Source: Zygaena filipendulae
Taxonomy: Eukaryota > Arthropoda > Insecta > Lepidoptera > Zygaenidae
Direction: 5' to 3'
DNA length: 64,000 bases
Assembly: GCA_907165275.2 (NCBI GenBank)
Contig: OU015666.1
Coordinates: 4,742,001-4,806,000, forward strand
In this document: positions 12,248 through 24,563 of the stretch, piece after piece
How the letters are laid out: every line of letters starts with the position of its first letter
Numbering within the stretch: position 1 is the stretch's first letter
Made by a program: the position numbers and the translations under genes
The notes under the pieces: generated by a model
Told to the model about the DNA's origin: nothing
Database searches by the model: none
What the model saw: the letters and a program-made list of their open reading frames with translations, nothing else

Positions 12248-12973
12248 ACAAAAATAGCAGAAACCTACGCCATAATAAGCTGTGTTAAAGAAAATATCAA
12301 AAACGAAACAAAAGGAAAATCCATCTACATACTCACAGATAGCCAAGCTGCGCTAAAAGCTGTAACATCATGTAGAGTGGAGTCAAGGTTGGTGCTTGAA
12401 TGCGTCCATGCCATGAACAAATTGGGCGCCAACAACAAGGTCAGATTAATCTGGGTTCCAGGTCATGTAGGTATACAAGGCAATGAACTTGCAGATGAAC
12501 TGGCAAGGAAAGGATCAGATGAAACCCTCATTGGACCAGAGCCATTTGTTGGGATCTCTGCAAACATGGTGAAAAAGGCAATTCGCGAAAACGCCCGGAA
12601 AAGACACTCACAGGAGTGGTCGTCGACTACGGGCCTCAGGCATTCTAAACGCTTTATCGGCGACAAAACCGATGAGAAACTGTCACGTAGCATACTTCTC
12701 TTAAGTCGCAATCAGGCCCGCCTAATCACTGGTGTGCTTACAGGTCACTTCGGGACAAAGGAACACCTCACGAAAATGAAACTCGCAAGCGACTCATCCT
12801 GCAGGAAGTGCGGCGTAGAGGTGGAAACAATGGCACATCTTATGTGCGAGTGCGATGCCTTGGCTCGTAAACGAATGGACCTCCTGGGGATGGCCTACCC
12901 AGAACCAGAGGACTTTAGGCTCTTACCCCTCCACTGCACGCTGGCCTTTGCCGCCGAGGTTTTCAGGGAGTAG
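12248..12973 (+). pseudogene. LINE RNase H plus C-terminal CCHC-like domain (partial)
   Basis: Open from after a stop at 12245. Frame residues show AETYAII (active-site Glu, about 12260), IYILTDSQAALKAV (active-site Asp), then LIWVPGHVGIQGNELADELA with the last conserved Asp. The first catalytic Asp of RNase H is missing because of the truncation. Further on, SSCRKCGVEVETMAHLMCEC gives the C-x2-C...H-x4-C pattern seen at the C-terminus of many LINE ORF2 proteins. The first ATG (12377) lies inside the RNase H domain, so this is not a host gene start. The frame has no internal stop. Confidence 0.8.
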
Positions 12974-13070
12974 AGGGAGGAGCACAGGATGGGGATGGTA
13001 CAAAAGATCCCAAGGGTCGAAGTGCCGAGGCTTCGCTTGCCCACCCCATTATTTAAGATAAGATAAGATA
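12248..13070 (+). mobile_element. LINE 3' fragment with RNase H and zinc-finger region
   Basis: A 5'-truncated non-LTR element. The coding part runs to the TAG at 12971-12973, followed by about 97 bases of 3' UTR ending in a TAAGA-repeat tail with A-rich sequence at 13045-13070. LINEs with RNase H after the RT belong to the I/R1/LOA-like groups, so this is a different lineage from the RT element at 34 kb. No RT remains. Confidence 0.75.
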
Positions 13071-14937
13071 AAACAAAAATAACCCCTATTTTCCCACCCT
13101 TAAAGTATTTTTTTTTTATTTATATGGAATCAATGTCCTTATCTAATATAAAAATAATTATCAAAATCGGACTACTCTGTAAAAAGTTATGCGTGGTTAA
13201 TGGTCGTCGTGAGCGTCATACGCAAAAAATATAATAAATACACGCGTTGATTTGAGAACCTCCTCTGATTTTTCGTCGGTTATAAACAAAATACTTATTT
13301 ATCAATTTTAAAAAACGCAAACGCTCCAGATGCAAAAAATATAAGAAATTTATATTCTTTATGACAAAAGAAACGTTGTTGTTTTTTAAACTAAAACTTC
13401 TTTGAACACGAGGGAAAAGTCATTTAAGTGGCGCACTATCTTAACGCGACGCGTTATGGTCATAGTGAATAAGGGCCCTGTTCACGCAAGAAATAAGACG
13501 CGCCGACGGATCACATACCTGAGTGTAATTCATTCAACTCTTTGTATTGTTACCGATGCGTCGACAAATCATTTAGGTACTCGCGTAAATCCGTGGTTTC
13601 TGTTAAGTTTTTTTCTGTGTTTTATTAATGTTTTTTTCCATGTATATTTTATTAAATGCTTTAAAGTAGATATAAAACGAGAGTTCGAACCTACAGTGTA
13701 GTTAATCCTTCGGAAAATAGGACATTCCTTCAGGAAATATACCTACCATTATATCGGGCTCGGCGCGACGTTAATAAAACGTGGTTTAAAAACTACAAGC
13801 CTTCAAAAACCTTTTAAACGATCAAAATGGCGGATCTATGTGAGTTGTATATATACGTAGTATCGCTTATAATATTCTGACAATCATTTCCCACTTCAGT
13901 CTAAATTGCGAACACCGATTTCCAACGGACAATTAACTACATTTGCAATTCCAAATTCACAGTCGTTAGCGTTGTGAAAAAAAAAAAAACAAATAAGTGA
14001 GTATCTACCTAACGCGAAAAATTAAAGACCCGCATAAAGTAAACAAAAACCCATCTGGCGAATAAGATAACATGAAACTCGGGCCCGGTTGCAAGGAATG
14101 AGAAATTACTAAAAGTTTAAAAACGAATTATGTAGGTACTCCAAAATAAAACGAGAGTTTTTAAAAGGGTTTAACTTAATTTTCAATTCAATTTCTTTTG
14201 ACCGCTTTACATTTTCTTAACCTTACGTTTTGTGAAAAACAAGAGTTTCTACGTTCAGATTTTTTAACAAAGATAGCATAATATATCATATTTATTCAGG
14301 TATCTGTTTGTTAAAAACTTTTTAATTTATAAATATAGTCACCCATCAGCGAAACTTTAAAATTCGTTACGTAGGTTTACTCACAAACAATATGACGTAC
14401 AATGGACTTATTTGATCTTACCTGAAACAAAAAACCAAAATTATTATTATTTTTTGCCGAATCCAAACCAAAATAAAACACGCGATATAATAAAGTTTCA
14501 CAGGAATAACATTAATGTATTCATATTAAATAACTGTGTACCTACGTTGATAAAGTAAAGAATAACATAGCTGAAACAAATAAAATACTTCCACCTTATT
14601 TCTCTGAGATATATGTGGAGATATGAGAATTTACATTTCACGATTTTTTCTTATAATTTTTCGGAAATAAAGAAAAAATATATATCATAGGTACACATTT
14701 TTCTGCCTCTTATCGACTTTAAGCAATAAGGCTGCCTTTTGTTCTGTCCTTTCTTCTGTTTGTCTATGGTTTATTAAGTTTCTTCTGCGACAGTTAAGTA
14801 GGTATACCATACCTACTTGAATTTAAATTTGAAAAGTCCATACTTTTTTAAATGTATAACTGATTTCCGTATGTACCTAATTTTGTGCATACAGGAAATA
14901 TAATGGGCATGATATTATGATCTTACTGGAGTAGATA
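13071..14937. other. No gene seen
   Basis: AT-rich. AAAATGGCGGATCTATGTGAGT at 13825-13846 looks superficially like a mini-exon with donor but was not accepted. Confidence 0.45.
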
Positions 14938-15105
14938 TCTGTACTTATAAATGCGGAAGTGAGTTCGTTTGTTTGTTTGTTTGTTACGCTTTCACGCCTT
15001 AATGGCCTTAACGTTGTCCCCTGACAACCCTATGTCCTTATTAGGGTACTATTTATCCCTGAATTCCTGCGGGAACTTCCAACTTATCGCGGGTTTCATT
15101 TTAAC
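14938..15105 (+). mobile_element. Helitron-like element, 3' end eroded
   Basis: Starts TCTGTACTTATAAATGCGGA with GTTTGTTTGTTTGTTACGC and CTTTCACGCCTTAATGGCC. The hairpin has decayed to ATCGCGGGTTTCATTTT and no CTAG remains. Confidence 0.5.
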
Positions 15106-16569
15106 ACCATCTCTTAAATCTTTGAGGCACTTGCATTGTTGCTATTGGATATTAGCATACTACATAGTATTACATTTATTTTAAGATTAATTTTCATTCC
15201 AATCATTGTCATAATATGTATTTAAATAAGTATTTTGTTAAATCATATTCTAATGTAAGTATAAAATAATTGTAATTCGAATTTTGTATTAGTACCTCAA
15301 AATTCGAGAGGGTTTTACGAAACAATACCAAAGAATTTAAAGGAGCGACTCTCTCCGCCTCCTAGTTCCCACCAATTTCATACATAACACATTTTTGTAC
15401 AATACATAAAAAAGCCGCATTTAAAAAAAACTCGCCTAAAACCATATCAAAAGAAGCTCCCCCTAATATCGTTCATCAATTAAGTATAAAAATAAAGTAC
15501 TATGAACATTCAGATTTACTGAAATTAATTATGTATTAATATTTTTCATGTTTGACTTTTTCAGTTCTATAAGAAATTAATTTGAAACCATACTGTCATT
15601 ACCTACTGAAAGATTTTTTGATATTTTTTCGGGTGAAATTTTTAGAAGAAAATGTTATTTAGTTGCAATTGCTAGCTGTAAGTATTATTAGAAAAGCAAT
15701 TAGAGTAGGCTTCAAAGAAACGAAATTATAAGAATATTTTAGGGTTTTCTTTATTGGTAAATCATGATTGGATGTTTACAATATTTAGTCTCGTAATTGT
15801 ATAGGTAATTGAATATTACATATTCCTATTTGAAAAATTAAAATATTAGGTAATATGATTTCACAAGTCAATTAGTAAACCAATTTTTTCATTTACTTAC
15901 TTAAAAAAAATCAAATCGTTTTCAAAATCAATGGTAAAAAAAAAGTTGTTTTTTTATTTATTTTTTATGTAAATGCGCATATATTTAATAACAGCATATT
16001 ATCTATACCCACAAAATCGACAAAGATGTACCTACTTTTAACTTATAAATTAATGAATATCCACAAACTTAATCTTAATGTCTATATTCATAAATCAATT
16101 TTATATAACCATTAGTTAGGCCTCTCGTTGCGCCATTATTATCTTCATCAGTAAAAATTTGTTTAATTTGCATTGCAGTTTAGTTACTATCATCTATATT
16201 CATATGAACAAAATTTCAAATGTATTTTTATATATCACAATTAGTTGACAATAAAGTTCTTTTTGAATGTGGCGCTTGTCATTTAATATTCAAATAAAAT
16301 GGGTAGGTATTATGGGGATTATAAAGCATGCAGTTCAGGAATAATAGTGTGACGTCACGACTTGACCACGCTTGTGGGGTGGTAGTTTTAATTCATACAT
16401 CTGTCGTATTTGTAGGTTTGCTAAGGGTTCAAATTGTGTTATGACCTTATAATGGGTCACTCTATGGATTCACTTCATTTAAATGGCTAACTATCGAAGA
16501 TTTATTAATGCATTTCCACTTAACGTGTGTACTAAGCCCGGCTGTGCAAGACAGATTTTATAGAGTGCA
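15106..16569. other. No gene or repeat recognised
   Basis: Very AT-rich, several A and T runs. Confidence 0.5.
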
Positions 16570-16882
16570 CTAGCTGTGCCCCGCGGTTTCACCCGCGCTA
16601 ATTTCAGAAATCCCGCGGGGGTTCCGGGGTAAAAAGTAGCTCAAGTAACTCCTTATAACATCAGCAATCTGCCAGTGAAAGTCCCGTTAAAATCAGTCCA
16701 GCCGTTTCAGAGATTACCCGGAAATAAACAGACAGGCAGACCGACAAACAGACAGAAAAAAATTTTAAAAATTGATTTTTTTATGTTAGTACCGTATATA
16801 CTTTCGTATATACATACATATAGTAAAAAGTTGTTAATTTGAAATTACAAACAGACACTTCAATTTTATTATAGGGTCTAGT
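16570..16882 (-). mobile_element. Helitron-like element, third subfamily
   Basis: CTAG at 16570 followed by CTGTGCCCCGCGGTTTCACC, then CAGCAATCTGCCAGTGAAAG and a CAGACAGG run. The 5' side includes CAGACACTTCAATTTTATTA as in 56908-57124. A TATATACATACATATA insert is present. Confidence 0.65.
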
Positions 16883-18169
16883 CTCGTATGCGATAATGTA
16901 ACTAAGAGTAGGTACTTACTTCTATTACCTAATATACTGTTCCTAAAACTTTCTTTGCTGACATTTCAAGTATATTTCCCACAATATTACCAAAACTGTA
17001 AATTTTGATAATAGTGACAGAGTAAAATCGTAACCAAATGGGGTTTAATCACGGACCTGTATGTCTGCTGTGGATTTAATGCACTTCGTGCTGTGAATAA
17101 TTTTTTTTTTGTGCGTGATTTAGTTTTGTGTGCAAAAATCACCCGGAGACCCTAGTTTTCATACTAGACTGAATTAATGTCCCTTCTACTTTTCTATGAT
17201 TACTGCAGCGTTTTTTGGAAAAAAAAAGTTCTGTTCCAAAAAACGGTTTTGTTAAATTTCGAAATTTAAATAACTTTTATAAGAATATTGAATTGGCGAA
17301 AATAGAAGAGCACACATTGGATTTTATTAAATTTTCACGTTTCGTACGGTTAAGTTGGTACATACAGTCATGGGTGCTGGCACAAAAGTCTGCAATGCGG
17401 CGACCGTGCCGGGCTAATTCAATAATTTTGCCGCATGTTCGTAGCATGAATCTAAAAACACAGTATATGTACATATTATAGTATTTCCACAATTTTTAGT
17501 CCTGCTTTTCATATCCATGATGCAATTAGGTAACAGATATGTACCTACCTACGGTACGTTCACTCATGTGAATAAGCCCTTACCTTTTTGCTTAGCTGCA
17601 TGTATTTGAATAAGTGATTACTTTCCTTTTGTAATGTTTCATATTTTCTAAAGCCCAAGCAGATAATTTATTTAGAATTAAAGTACCTAATACTTTGATT
17701 AGCCAAAAAGCCCAGAGCAAATGGTTTCGTAGACTTAAAAGCAGTTTCGGAGAGAAATGGTAAGTAACAGAAATGATAATACATAGCGACACATGCACAC
17801 TACACGCACCATATTTAAAGTTCAAAGTTTTCATTGGTAAACATGTTTACAGGTCATTAAGAGAAAAATATAATAAAAATTATATTAGTACATTGTACAC
17901 ACAGAGTTCACACCTGTAATCTCTCGCAACATCTTTATAGGAAATTTACACAAGTGGGCACTGATTGTACATATTATTTCCAAGCCGCAAACATATATGA
18001 TCGCCTATAATGACAAATAAATCGAAAACGGACAGCCCAAGTAGCGTAATTCGCTCAAATTTCAAAATTAATATGTCAAATATTACTATTACTTTTTTAT
18101 ACTTATATATATTTTTTTTGTTAAATCATGTTTGTATAAAATAATGTTGTCTCTGTGTCCAAATAAATG
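16883..18169. other. No gene seen
   Basis: A modest GC-richer patch at 17340-17455 with GCAATGCGGCGACCGTGCCG; overlapping frames on both strands have no domain. Confidence 0.45.
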
Positions 18170-18193
18170 CCTTTTCTTTCTTTCTTTCTTTCC
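18170..18193 (+). repeat. CTTT microsatellite
   Basis: Five consecutive TTTC units. Confidence 0.8.
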
Positions 18194-18205
18194 ATTATTT
18201 ATGTA

Positions 18206-18300
18206 ACTAACTGTTCCCCGCGGTTCTACTCGCTTTTCGAAGTTCAACCCTTAAGGGGAGAAAAAGGTGAATCGTTAGTGAAATCAGTCCACAGGGAAGA
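18206..18300 (-). repeat. Helitron-like 3' fragment
   Basis: CTAACTGTTCCCCGCGGTTC is the reverse of a 3' end with CTRR (TTAG). The rest is truncated after AATCAGTCCA. Confidence 0.45.
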
Positions 18301-18564
18301 ACTAGTTTTCCATTTACGAAAAATAATAATCATCTTTTATTATTGTTACTCGACAAAAGACGTGTTATTTGTCACTTTATCGTATGTTGAAACGACTCGT
18401 TTCAATAAGTACATAAAGGATAATAATAATTGGATAACATTATTATATCCCCGACAAAAATATCCCTATATAATAGAAAGTAAATAGAGATATTTCTTTT
18501 GAAGGGACTATATCCTCATCATTGAAACGGTAGCTACGAGTATATATCTACTTGCCTTATAAAA

Positions 18565-18757
18565 TCCTACTAATATTATAAACGCGAAAGTTTGTATGTA
18601 TGGATGGATGGATGAATGATGAACTACTGAATGGATTTAAATGAAACTTTACAATAATATAGCTTATACATCAGATTAACACGTAGGCTACTTTTTATCC
18701 CGGAATTCCCGCGAGAACTCTAAAATTAACGCGGGTGAAACCGCGGGGCACAACTAG
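18565..18757 (+). mobile_element. Short Helitron-like element (best-preserved plus-strand copy)
   Basis: Type example for the window. It starts TCCTACTAATATTATAAA, has a TATG/GGATG-rich first half, the string CCGGAATTCCCGCG in the second half, then the hairpin GCGGGTGAAACCGC and ends CTAG eleven bases later. It sits between A (18564) and T (18758) with no target duplication. TC start, CTAG (CTRR) end, subterminal hairpin and A/T insertion are the signature of Helitrons. At 193 bp it is non-autonomous; no Rep/helicase gene is in the window. A SINE is less likely because no pol III boxes or A-tail are seen. Confidence 0.75.
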
Positions 18758-18922
18758 TATAATAATAAAGCTAAACTAACGTAACTAATTAAAATATATC
18801 AAGGGGACTTTACTTCATCACCATCAATCCAAGGAAATTAGGTAGTTATTATCATTAAAAATTTAGAGCATAGGTAACATGCCAAACACGTACCTATACC
18901 TCCGTATAATATATTATATCTA

Positions 18923-20441
18923 CAGGGTGTAAGGTTAAACGAGAGATATATTAAAGACCACGATAATTTATGCTTACGTATATATAAAAAAAATATATAA
19001 ATCGTATAGAGAAAATTTGAAATAAAAAAGTGGATTTACTATATAGTGAATGACCATTAGATTAGATTTGTCAGCATGTCGGCATTTGTCGGCTATACAA
19101 AGTAAAGAGGCGTGAAATGACTAACTATTACGGTTAATTTCCATGATAATATTTTGTTTTTTTTTTTTTTTTAATATTAAAAAAAAAACATAATATTTTA
19201 GTTATTTGAGGCGAGAGTCAAATACTAGTCTATAAATTCGTCCCTCATCTAAACTTACAGCCTGTATATGTATTTAAGGCCCTATTTATCGCACATCCTC
19301 AAATCAAAGTCCCAAAAACAGTTTATTATGTATGTATACTAATACCATGTCTGGTCAATCACATACCAACATTTTCAAATTAGTAGAAGATACCGCTACA
19401 TACATCGTTCAAACTAAAATAAATCTAAACCACATGAAATGTAGCTTTTTTGTACGGAAATAGATTATTATGATTAATTTCTCAATAACCACAATGAAAT
19501 AGTGGCTGAAATGCGTTCATATTTTTTTCCAATATTTGTTTACATAATATGATACATCTTAAATAGGTACTCAGACTTAGGGTGAACACAAATGCGAAAG
19601 TAATCTTTAATAAGCGCATGTTTTACATAGGTAGGTACATAACATAGTTGCAGGGGCGGAGAGTTACATTGGTTCATTTTTAATCTCGGTAATTGCATAC
19701 ATCAAAGAGTTCGTGTGGGAATCCTAAAAAATTTGGTGGATGAATTCTCCGACCGCTGCTATCTATCTATTGTATACTATGTACATAACATTAGAAGCAG
19801 TAAAGCCATGTAGATTAGAACAGTAAATAGAGTATTATAACTAGGCATAACACCAATTGGCCGAGGTCCAATGAAGCGCCCTGCGGCGCACCGCACACGT
19901 TGAATAGGTACATAAATGTAATATACATTTTAAGTAGGTATATATACGAATAACAAAATTTGCATGATAATTATTATTTCCCACTATGGTTATTTGAAAT
20001 ATATGCCCAGGGTGTTTATTTGTTAAGGAGTTTCTGGCAGGATTTAAGCACAAATGGACGTCAGTTTTAATTCTCTGTTTTACAAATTAGTTTATCGTGA
20101 ATAATATTGTGTAAATGTGCTGGATTTTGCTTTTGTGTGTCAAACGTTTGACAATAAACTCTCAAAAACAGGTACCGTCTTTCTCCATAAAAATACTTAA
20201 AAAGTCGGTCAAGATTAAGTATTTAGGAATTCACAATTTCAGGATGATGATCGACGTGCCGACAAATCAGATGTAAAGGTTATTCACCCGCAAATATCAA
20301 GTTTTTAACTGTGATTTATCTGTTTTTTTTTTTTTAATTAATCAGTTATACCGATATTTATTAATTAAGTATATATATAGGCATACGTAAGTATGAATTA
20401 TCGTGGGTTTGAATAGGGTCCCTCATTAACCTTACACCCTG
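18923..20441. mobile_element. 1.5-kb element with perfect 16-bp terminal inverted repeats
   Basis: CAGGGTGTAAGGTTAA at 18923-18938 and its exact complement at 20426-20441, each flanked by TA. Similarity of the two ends goes on for roughly 150-200 bases (CACGATAATT, CTTACGTAT, TTTGTCGGCA). The interior has no transposase frame; a palindrome of T and A runs lies at 19145-19200. TA flanks suggest a cut-and-paste DNA transposon. A degenerate end copy is at about 31970-32180. Confidence 0.55.
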
Positions 20442-20443
20442 TA

Positions 20444-21149
20444 AAGTTGTATAAATTTCATTATGGCTCGTATGTACAAAGTATAAGATATATTTTCACA
20501 ATTTGAGCGCTTTCAGCAATATGCAACGATGGGTAATTTTTCACAGTGGCAATGAGCACGACGGCTTTTCGTATTTTCTTGACAAACGTTGACAAGGCTT
20601 GCACATGATTTTTGTGGTGCTTTATTCCGTGTTTTCTATTCGTGTGGAAATCGCAATAAGTGCTCACGAGAGATTGATGTCAGGAGTAGACCATGTCGTT
20701 GCTATTTTGTAGTTGGAAGAAGCCTGATGATTGTATAATAAATAATAATAATAATAATCCACATCGGTTTGTTTAGTTTAGTTTTTAAAGTTCCAAAACT
20801 AAATATTCTGCTATTTGCAAATACCTACCTTAAAGTTGCAAACTACTAACTTTTAAAAGAAGGTACTTCGACCAATAAAATAAGCATATAAAAACTATAG
20901 TTATATTTTTAATTTAAAACAGCAGTAACTTATCTCTACCTATATGTGTGTTTATATACAAACACAAATCACAACCAAAGTACTCTTTACTACACTTTTT
21001 CCTCGTTTAGTTTTCCTTGTCACTTTATACACACTTGGAGGTATTTGCTGTTAATTTTTTCCTGCCGAAACCGTATCTAAATTGTGTCCATAGTAACGAT
21101 AATCGAGTTGCGGTAGTTACATCTATCGATTCCAAGCTGTCCCTGGCTC
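20444..21149. other. No gene seen
   Basis: An AAT microsatellite at 20739-20758. Otherwise unremarkable. Confidence 0.5.
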
Positions 21150-21345
21150 CACTCGCTTTTTGACGCGCTATCGTTGAGGGAATCTGTCGAATTATTCTCA
21201 TGAATATTTATTCGCCCGTCTGTCGCCTTCGGGTGCTTCCAGTAATGGCGGCACAATGGTTTCGATATTACGGGCTCAGTACCGCTGGCAACATTTTTAA
21301 TTACTCGGCCTCATTCGGGAAAATTTTGTCTGTTACACTCTAAAT
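21150..21345. other. Candidate conserved noncoding block
   Basis: GC-richer stretch with CTCATGAATATTTATTCGCC, AATGGCGGCAC and TTTTTAATTACTCGG. No open frame. Base composition and mixed motif content resemble insect enhancers. Confidence 0.25.
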
Positions 21346-21374
21346 TAGATACAATTTTATAAATTATAGACACG

Positions 21375-22084
21375 CTAGCTCCTCCATGGATTAATTTCAG
21401 AGTTCCCACGGAAATTCTGTATATAGTCCTATCTGGGGGCACGGTAGTGCCCCCGCCAAGACGAGTCAAGCGAAGCGGGAGCACTACCTATCTTTTCTCG
21501 AAGCGCTTCATCGTTTGTTTGAACCCTTATACTCTGGTATAAGGATTCATTATACCAGATAAACGAAATTCTCGGGATATGTTGTCAATAGCGGACTTAT
21601 CAAACATATAAAGTTTTAATGGCATAGCTCTTATACTTTCGATTTTTTTATATCTAAAAAACCTTGATTTCGTCACTGACTCACTGATGATCATCAAAAT
21701 TCTTAGGGTACTTCCCAATGTCCTAGAAAGCTGAAATTTGGCATGCAAGCTAGTATTAGTACACAGACAACAAAAAAATTATAAAACTTGTAACTTTTAT
21801 TCCCCAACCCCTCAAACTAGGGGATGGAAGTTTGTATGAGAATTCCGGAATTTTGACTTACAAAAAGAAATGAAATCCCACCAAAAACATTTTCATTTAA
21901 AATGATGTCAAGACGAGTCCACTGCCAAAAAGTTATCAGATCTCATGTAGAGCCAAGCTTCTAACTCTACACACCCTAACTCTACAAGGCCTAATTTCTC
22001 AATCTCTACACCTTAGTCAGAATTATGGCGTGAAAGCGTAACATACAAAAAAACTAACATTCGTATTTATGATATTAATGAGGA
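21375..22084 (-). mobile_element. Long (710 bp) Helitron-like element with internal cargo
   Basis: Reverse-strand copy. The 5' end at 22084 reads TCCTCATTAATATCATAAAT followed by GTTACGCTTTCACGCC, typical of the short copies; the 3' end is CTAG at 21375-21378. Between these ends lie about 600 bases not present in the short copies, including the hairpin GGGGGCAC-GGTA-GTGCCCCC at about 21435-21455. The base after the 5' end is T, but the base at the 3' side is G rather than A. Frame 21527-21748 (-) has no recognised domain. Confidence 0.65.
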
Positions 22085-22789
22085 TAAATGAAACTAGATC
22101 TTATTTAAATTTTGAAAATGATTTTAATGTTATCCATATTTTGGTAAGTTTGAGAGTAAAATTTGCAAGCAGTGAAAGTGATGCGCACATCGTAACGTTA
22201 GTACCTAGTTAAAGTCAGTAGCCAGTTAGTACCACTACCTATTCAAAATGAACAATCACGTCATAGGAATCGATCAGCGTAGTTACATTAGCATATACAC
22301 AATTATTTGATGTTCTATTTTTTTCATACTATACATAATTTTATGTGCATTCAAACATAACATATAAAACATATACTCAATAGGTAGGTATTATGATGTT
22401 TGCTGTACCAATAAATATTTATTACATTTGCGATTTGGCAAATCTTTGTATTCTATTTCATTGGCGTAAACATGGAGGTGAGCTTGTGAACAGCAGCTGA
22501 GACCTATACGTGATACGTTCCACAATGGGATTATAGAGAGAGCGTGATAATTTAATAGTGCACTAAGATTGTTGTTATTGAAAAAAAAGAAACAAAAAGG
22601 ACCACAAACAAAGTGGTGATACTTCCACCAATGTTGACGATACACGCAAGATAGGGTCCCAAAACTGGGTCCTGGGTCTTTCCCTCGTAATCTAAGAAGT
22701 TTCACATCTAGAAGGTTTGGGAATGCGTTTTTTGGACGCGCGTTATGGGCAAGACATGTTGTTGGTCATAGTGAATACCTACGCGGCTA

Positions 22790-22975
22790 CAGGCCCTGAT
22801 ACGCTCGCAGCCGATTCCACCGATTCCGCGTGATTCTGCCCGTTCCAATCGCCGCCAAACCCGCCGGGACGCACCGCGATCCGAGGGGATCAGTGCACAG
22901 GATCTCCACCTATCAGCTCCGCTAAAATCTCACTAAGCGCAACGCAGGCTTATCTATGACAAACCGTTGTAAGTA
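22790..22975. other. GC-rich block
   Basis: CpG-rich text (CCGATTCCGCGTGATTCTGC, CGCCAAACCCGCCGGGACG) that ends abruptly into AT-rich DNA. No frame or repeat relation found in the window. Confidence 0.25.
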
Positions 22976-23109
22976 TGCTCATTCGCTTTTGCGTAACGTG
23001 CCTATACGTACTTATTAGTATCTACAATGGCTGGGTGTAAAATACAGCGAATATAGGTAGGTAAATGTGAGAAAAAATAATACAATGCGAGCTTTCGAAG
23101 TGTTGTTAT

Positions 23110-23303
23110 TCTTACCAATATTATAAATGCGAAAGTGAGTTTGTTTGTTTGTTACGCTTTCACGCCTTAACGGCTCAACCGATCATCATGAAATTTTGCA
23201 TGCACGTTGTCAGGTGTACACTTAAGGACATACATGCTTTTTATACCGGAATTCTCGCGGGAACACCGACATTACCGCGAGTGAAACCGCAGGGTACAGC
23301 TAG
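23110..23303 (+). mobile_element. Helitron-like element
   Basis: TCTTACCAATATTATAAATG start, CACGCCTTAACGGCTCAACC inside, GCGAGTGAAACCGC hairpin, CTAG end at 23300. Flanks are T and A rather than the usual A and T. Confidence 0.65.
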
Positions 23304-23571
23304 ATGAAAATAAACCATACTTTTTAATCGTCATGTCTTCTGTTCTCAACAACACACGAACAGATAAGCCAGTGCGTACCTACTTGAAAAAGCGATTAGT
23401 CACGAAAAAAATTGAAATATTCTTTTTCGAAACTGGTTACGTAGAACTGGTTTTGTAGGCGGCCGATGGCTCTATATAAAGAAAATAGATAAATCAACAT
23501 CTTAATGACAATTATATTACTGGGTAAATTAGTTGTTATGAAACGATGAAGTTTCACCCAAGGTAATTATG

Positions 23572-23670
23572 GATGGAGTTCCTGCTGGAAATCCGGGATA
23601 GAAGTACCAACTCTATGTCCTTCTATGTAGGTACCCCAGAAAACGTGTGTGCAAAATTTCATGTAGGTAT
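23572..23670 (-). repeat. Helitron-like internal fragment
   Basis: GGAGTTCCTGCTGGAAATCC, TATGTCCTTCTATGTAGGTA and GCAAAATTTCATG are family sequence without either end. Confidence 0.4.
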
Positions 23671-24091
23671 CAACATTTTTTGGTTGTTGTTCTTTCTAAC
23701 AAAGGATGTCTATCTGCATCATGTAACTGTCTTATTTACGATTTACTTCAACATTGTTTCAAACAATATAATATAGACAATATTGCCACCAGTGATTTAA
23801 TGAACGTCTCTGAGTACGGCAGTTTTGTTTTTAAAATCTTTACTTAAAATTAAGTAATCATTAAAACGACTCCGAGTGCGACCATAAGAAGATTAATAGG
23901 GGTATTTTATTCCATTCGGTATCGAGACCCTTGTTCCTAGGGTCACCGTGCATATCTACCTCCTCGGAGAAATTCCAAACAGGTTAATAGGTGTAAGAGA
24001 GACCGCGAAGAGCTAGCAATTCTCTTGCATCACGTATATTGACATTGCGATCCAGCGAGGAAACGTTGCCGGCATTTCTGTTTCAGCATTC

Positions 24092-24165
24092 GGTATACTA
24101 TACCGTAGACTTCGGTACTTTCGGTATACTATACTATACCGTACCGTACCATACCGTACTATGCC
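24092..24165. repeat. Cryptic GTATACTATACC / TACCG simple repeat
   Basis: Imperfect tandem of GGTATACTATAC and ACCGTACCGTACC units. Confidence 0.6.
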
Positions 24166-24324
24166 ATTTTTAAATTTAATTATTACATACATATACACAT
24201 ATTACATACATATTACATGTTTGAATTTTTTAACTTACTTTTAGTTCTATTGTGTGATGTAGCTCTACGTCATAAAGAAGGATCCTCAGATTCACGCATG
24301 ACCTATTGCGGGATCCAATTGTTA

Positions 24325-24563
24325 TCTATACATATAAAATGCTTTGTCCTAATGAATGACTGACTGACGGATCAACGCACACCCTAAACCGCTGATCGTA
24401 GAGACCTGGAACTTGGCGGGTGTATTCTTTGTATGACATTGGCATTCGATAAGAAAGGATTTTCCGAAATTTTACCCTTAAGGGGGTGAAAAGGGAGGGC
24501 AAAGTTTGTAAGGAACGCGGGAACTCCGAAATTACCCTGGGTGGAACCGCGTGGGACAGCTTG
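24325..24563 (+). mobile_element. Helitron-like element, TCTATACATATAAAAT subfamily
   Basis: Between A and T. Starts TCTATACATATAAAATGC with GACTGACTGACGGATCAACG and GGGGGTGAAAAGGGA inside. The 3' end is CTTG instead of CTAG. Confidence 0.6.

Noticed and set aside
13825..13846. ATGGCGGATCTAT followed by GTGAGT, like a mini first exon
   Set aside because: Only four codons; the ATGGCGG core recurs in noncoding places in the window, so it is more likely a binding-site word.
17215..17492. Frames on both strands of about 70-88 codons
   Set aside because: The + frame starts with TTG after an A run; no recognisable protein.
20739..20760. Possible CRISPR or satellite array
   Set aside because: Only a short AAT microsatellite; no spaced repeats anywhere in the window.
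23470..23485. TCTATATAAAG as a promoter
   Set aside because: Isolated TATA-like word in AT-rich DNA with no other promoter element or coding sequence behind it.
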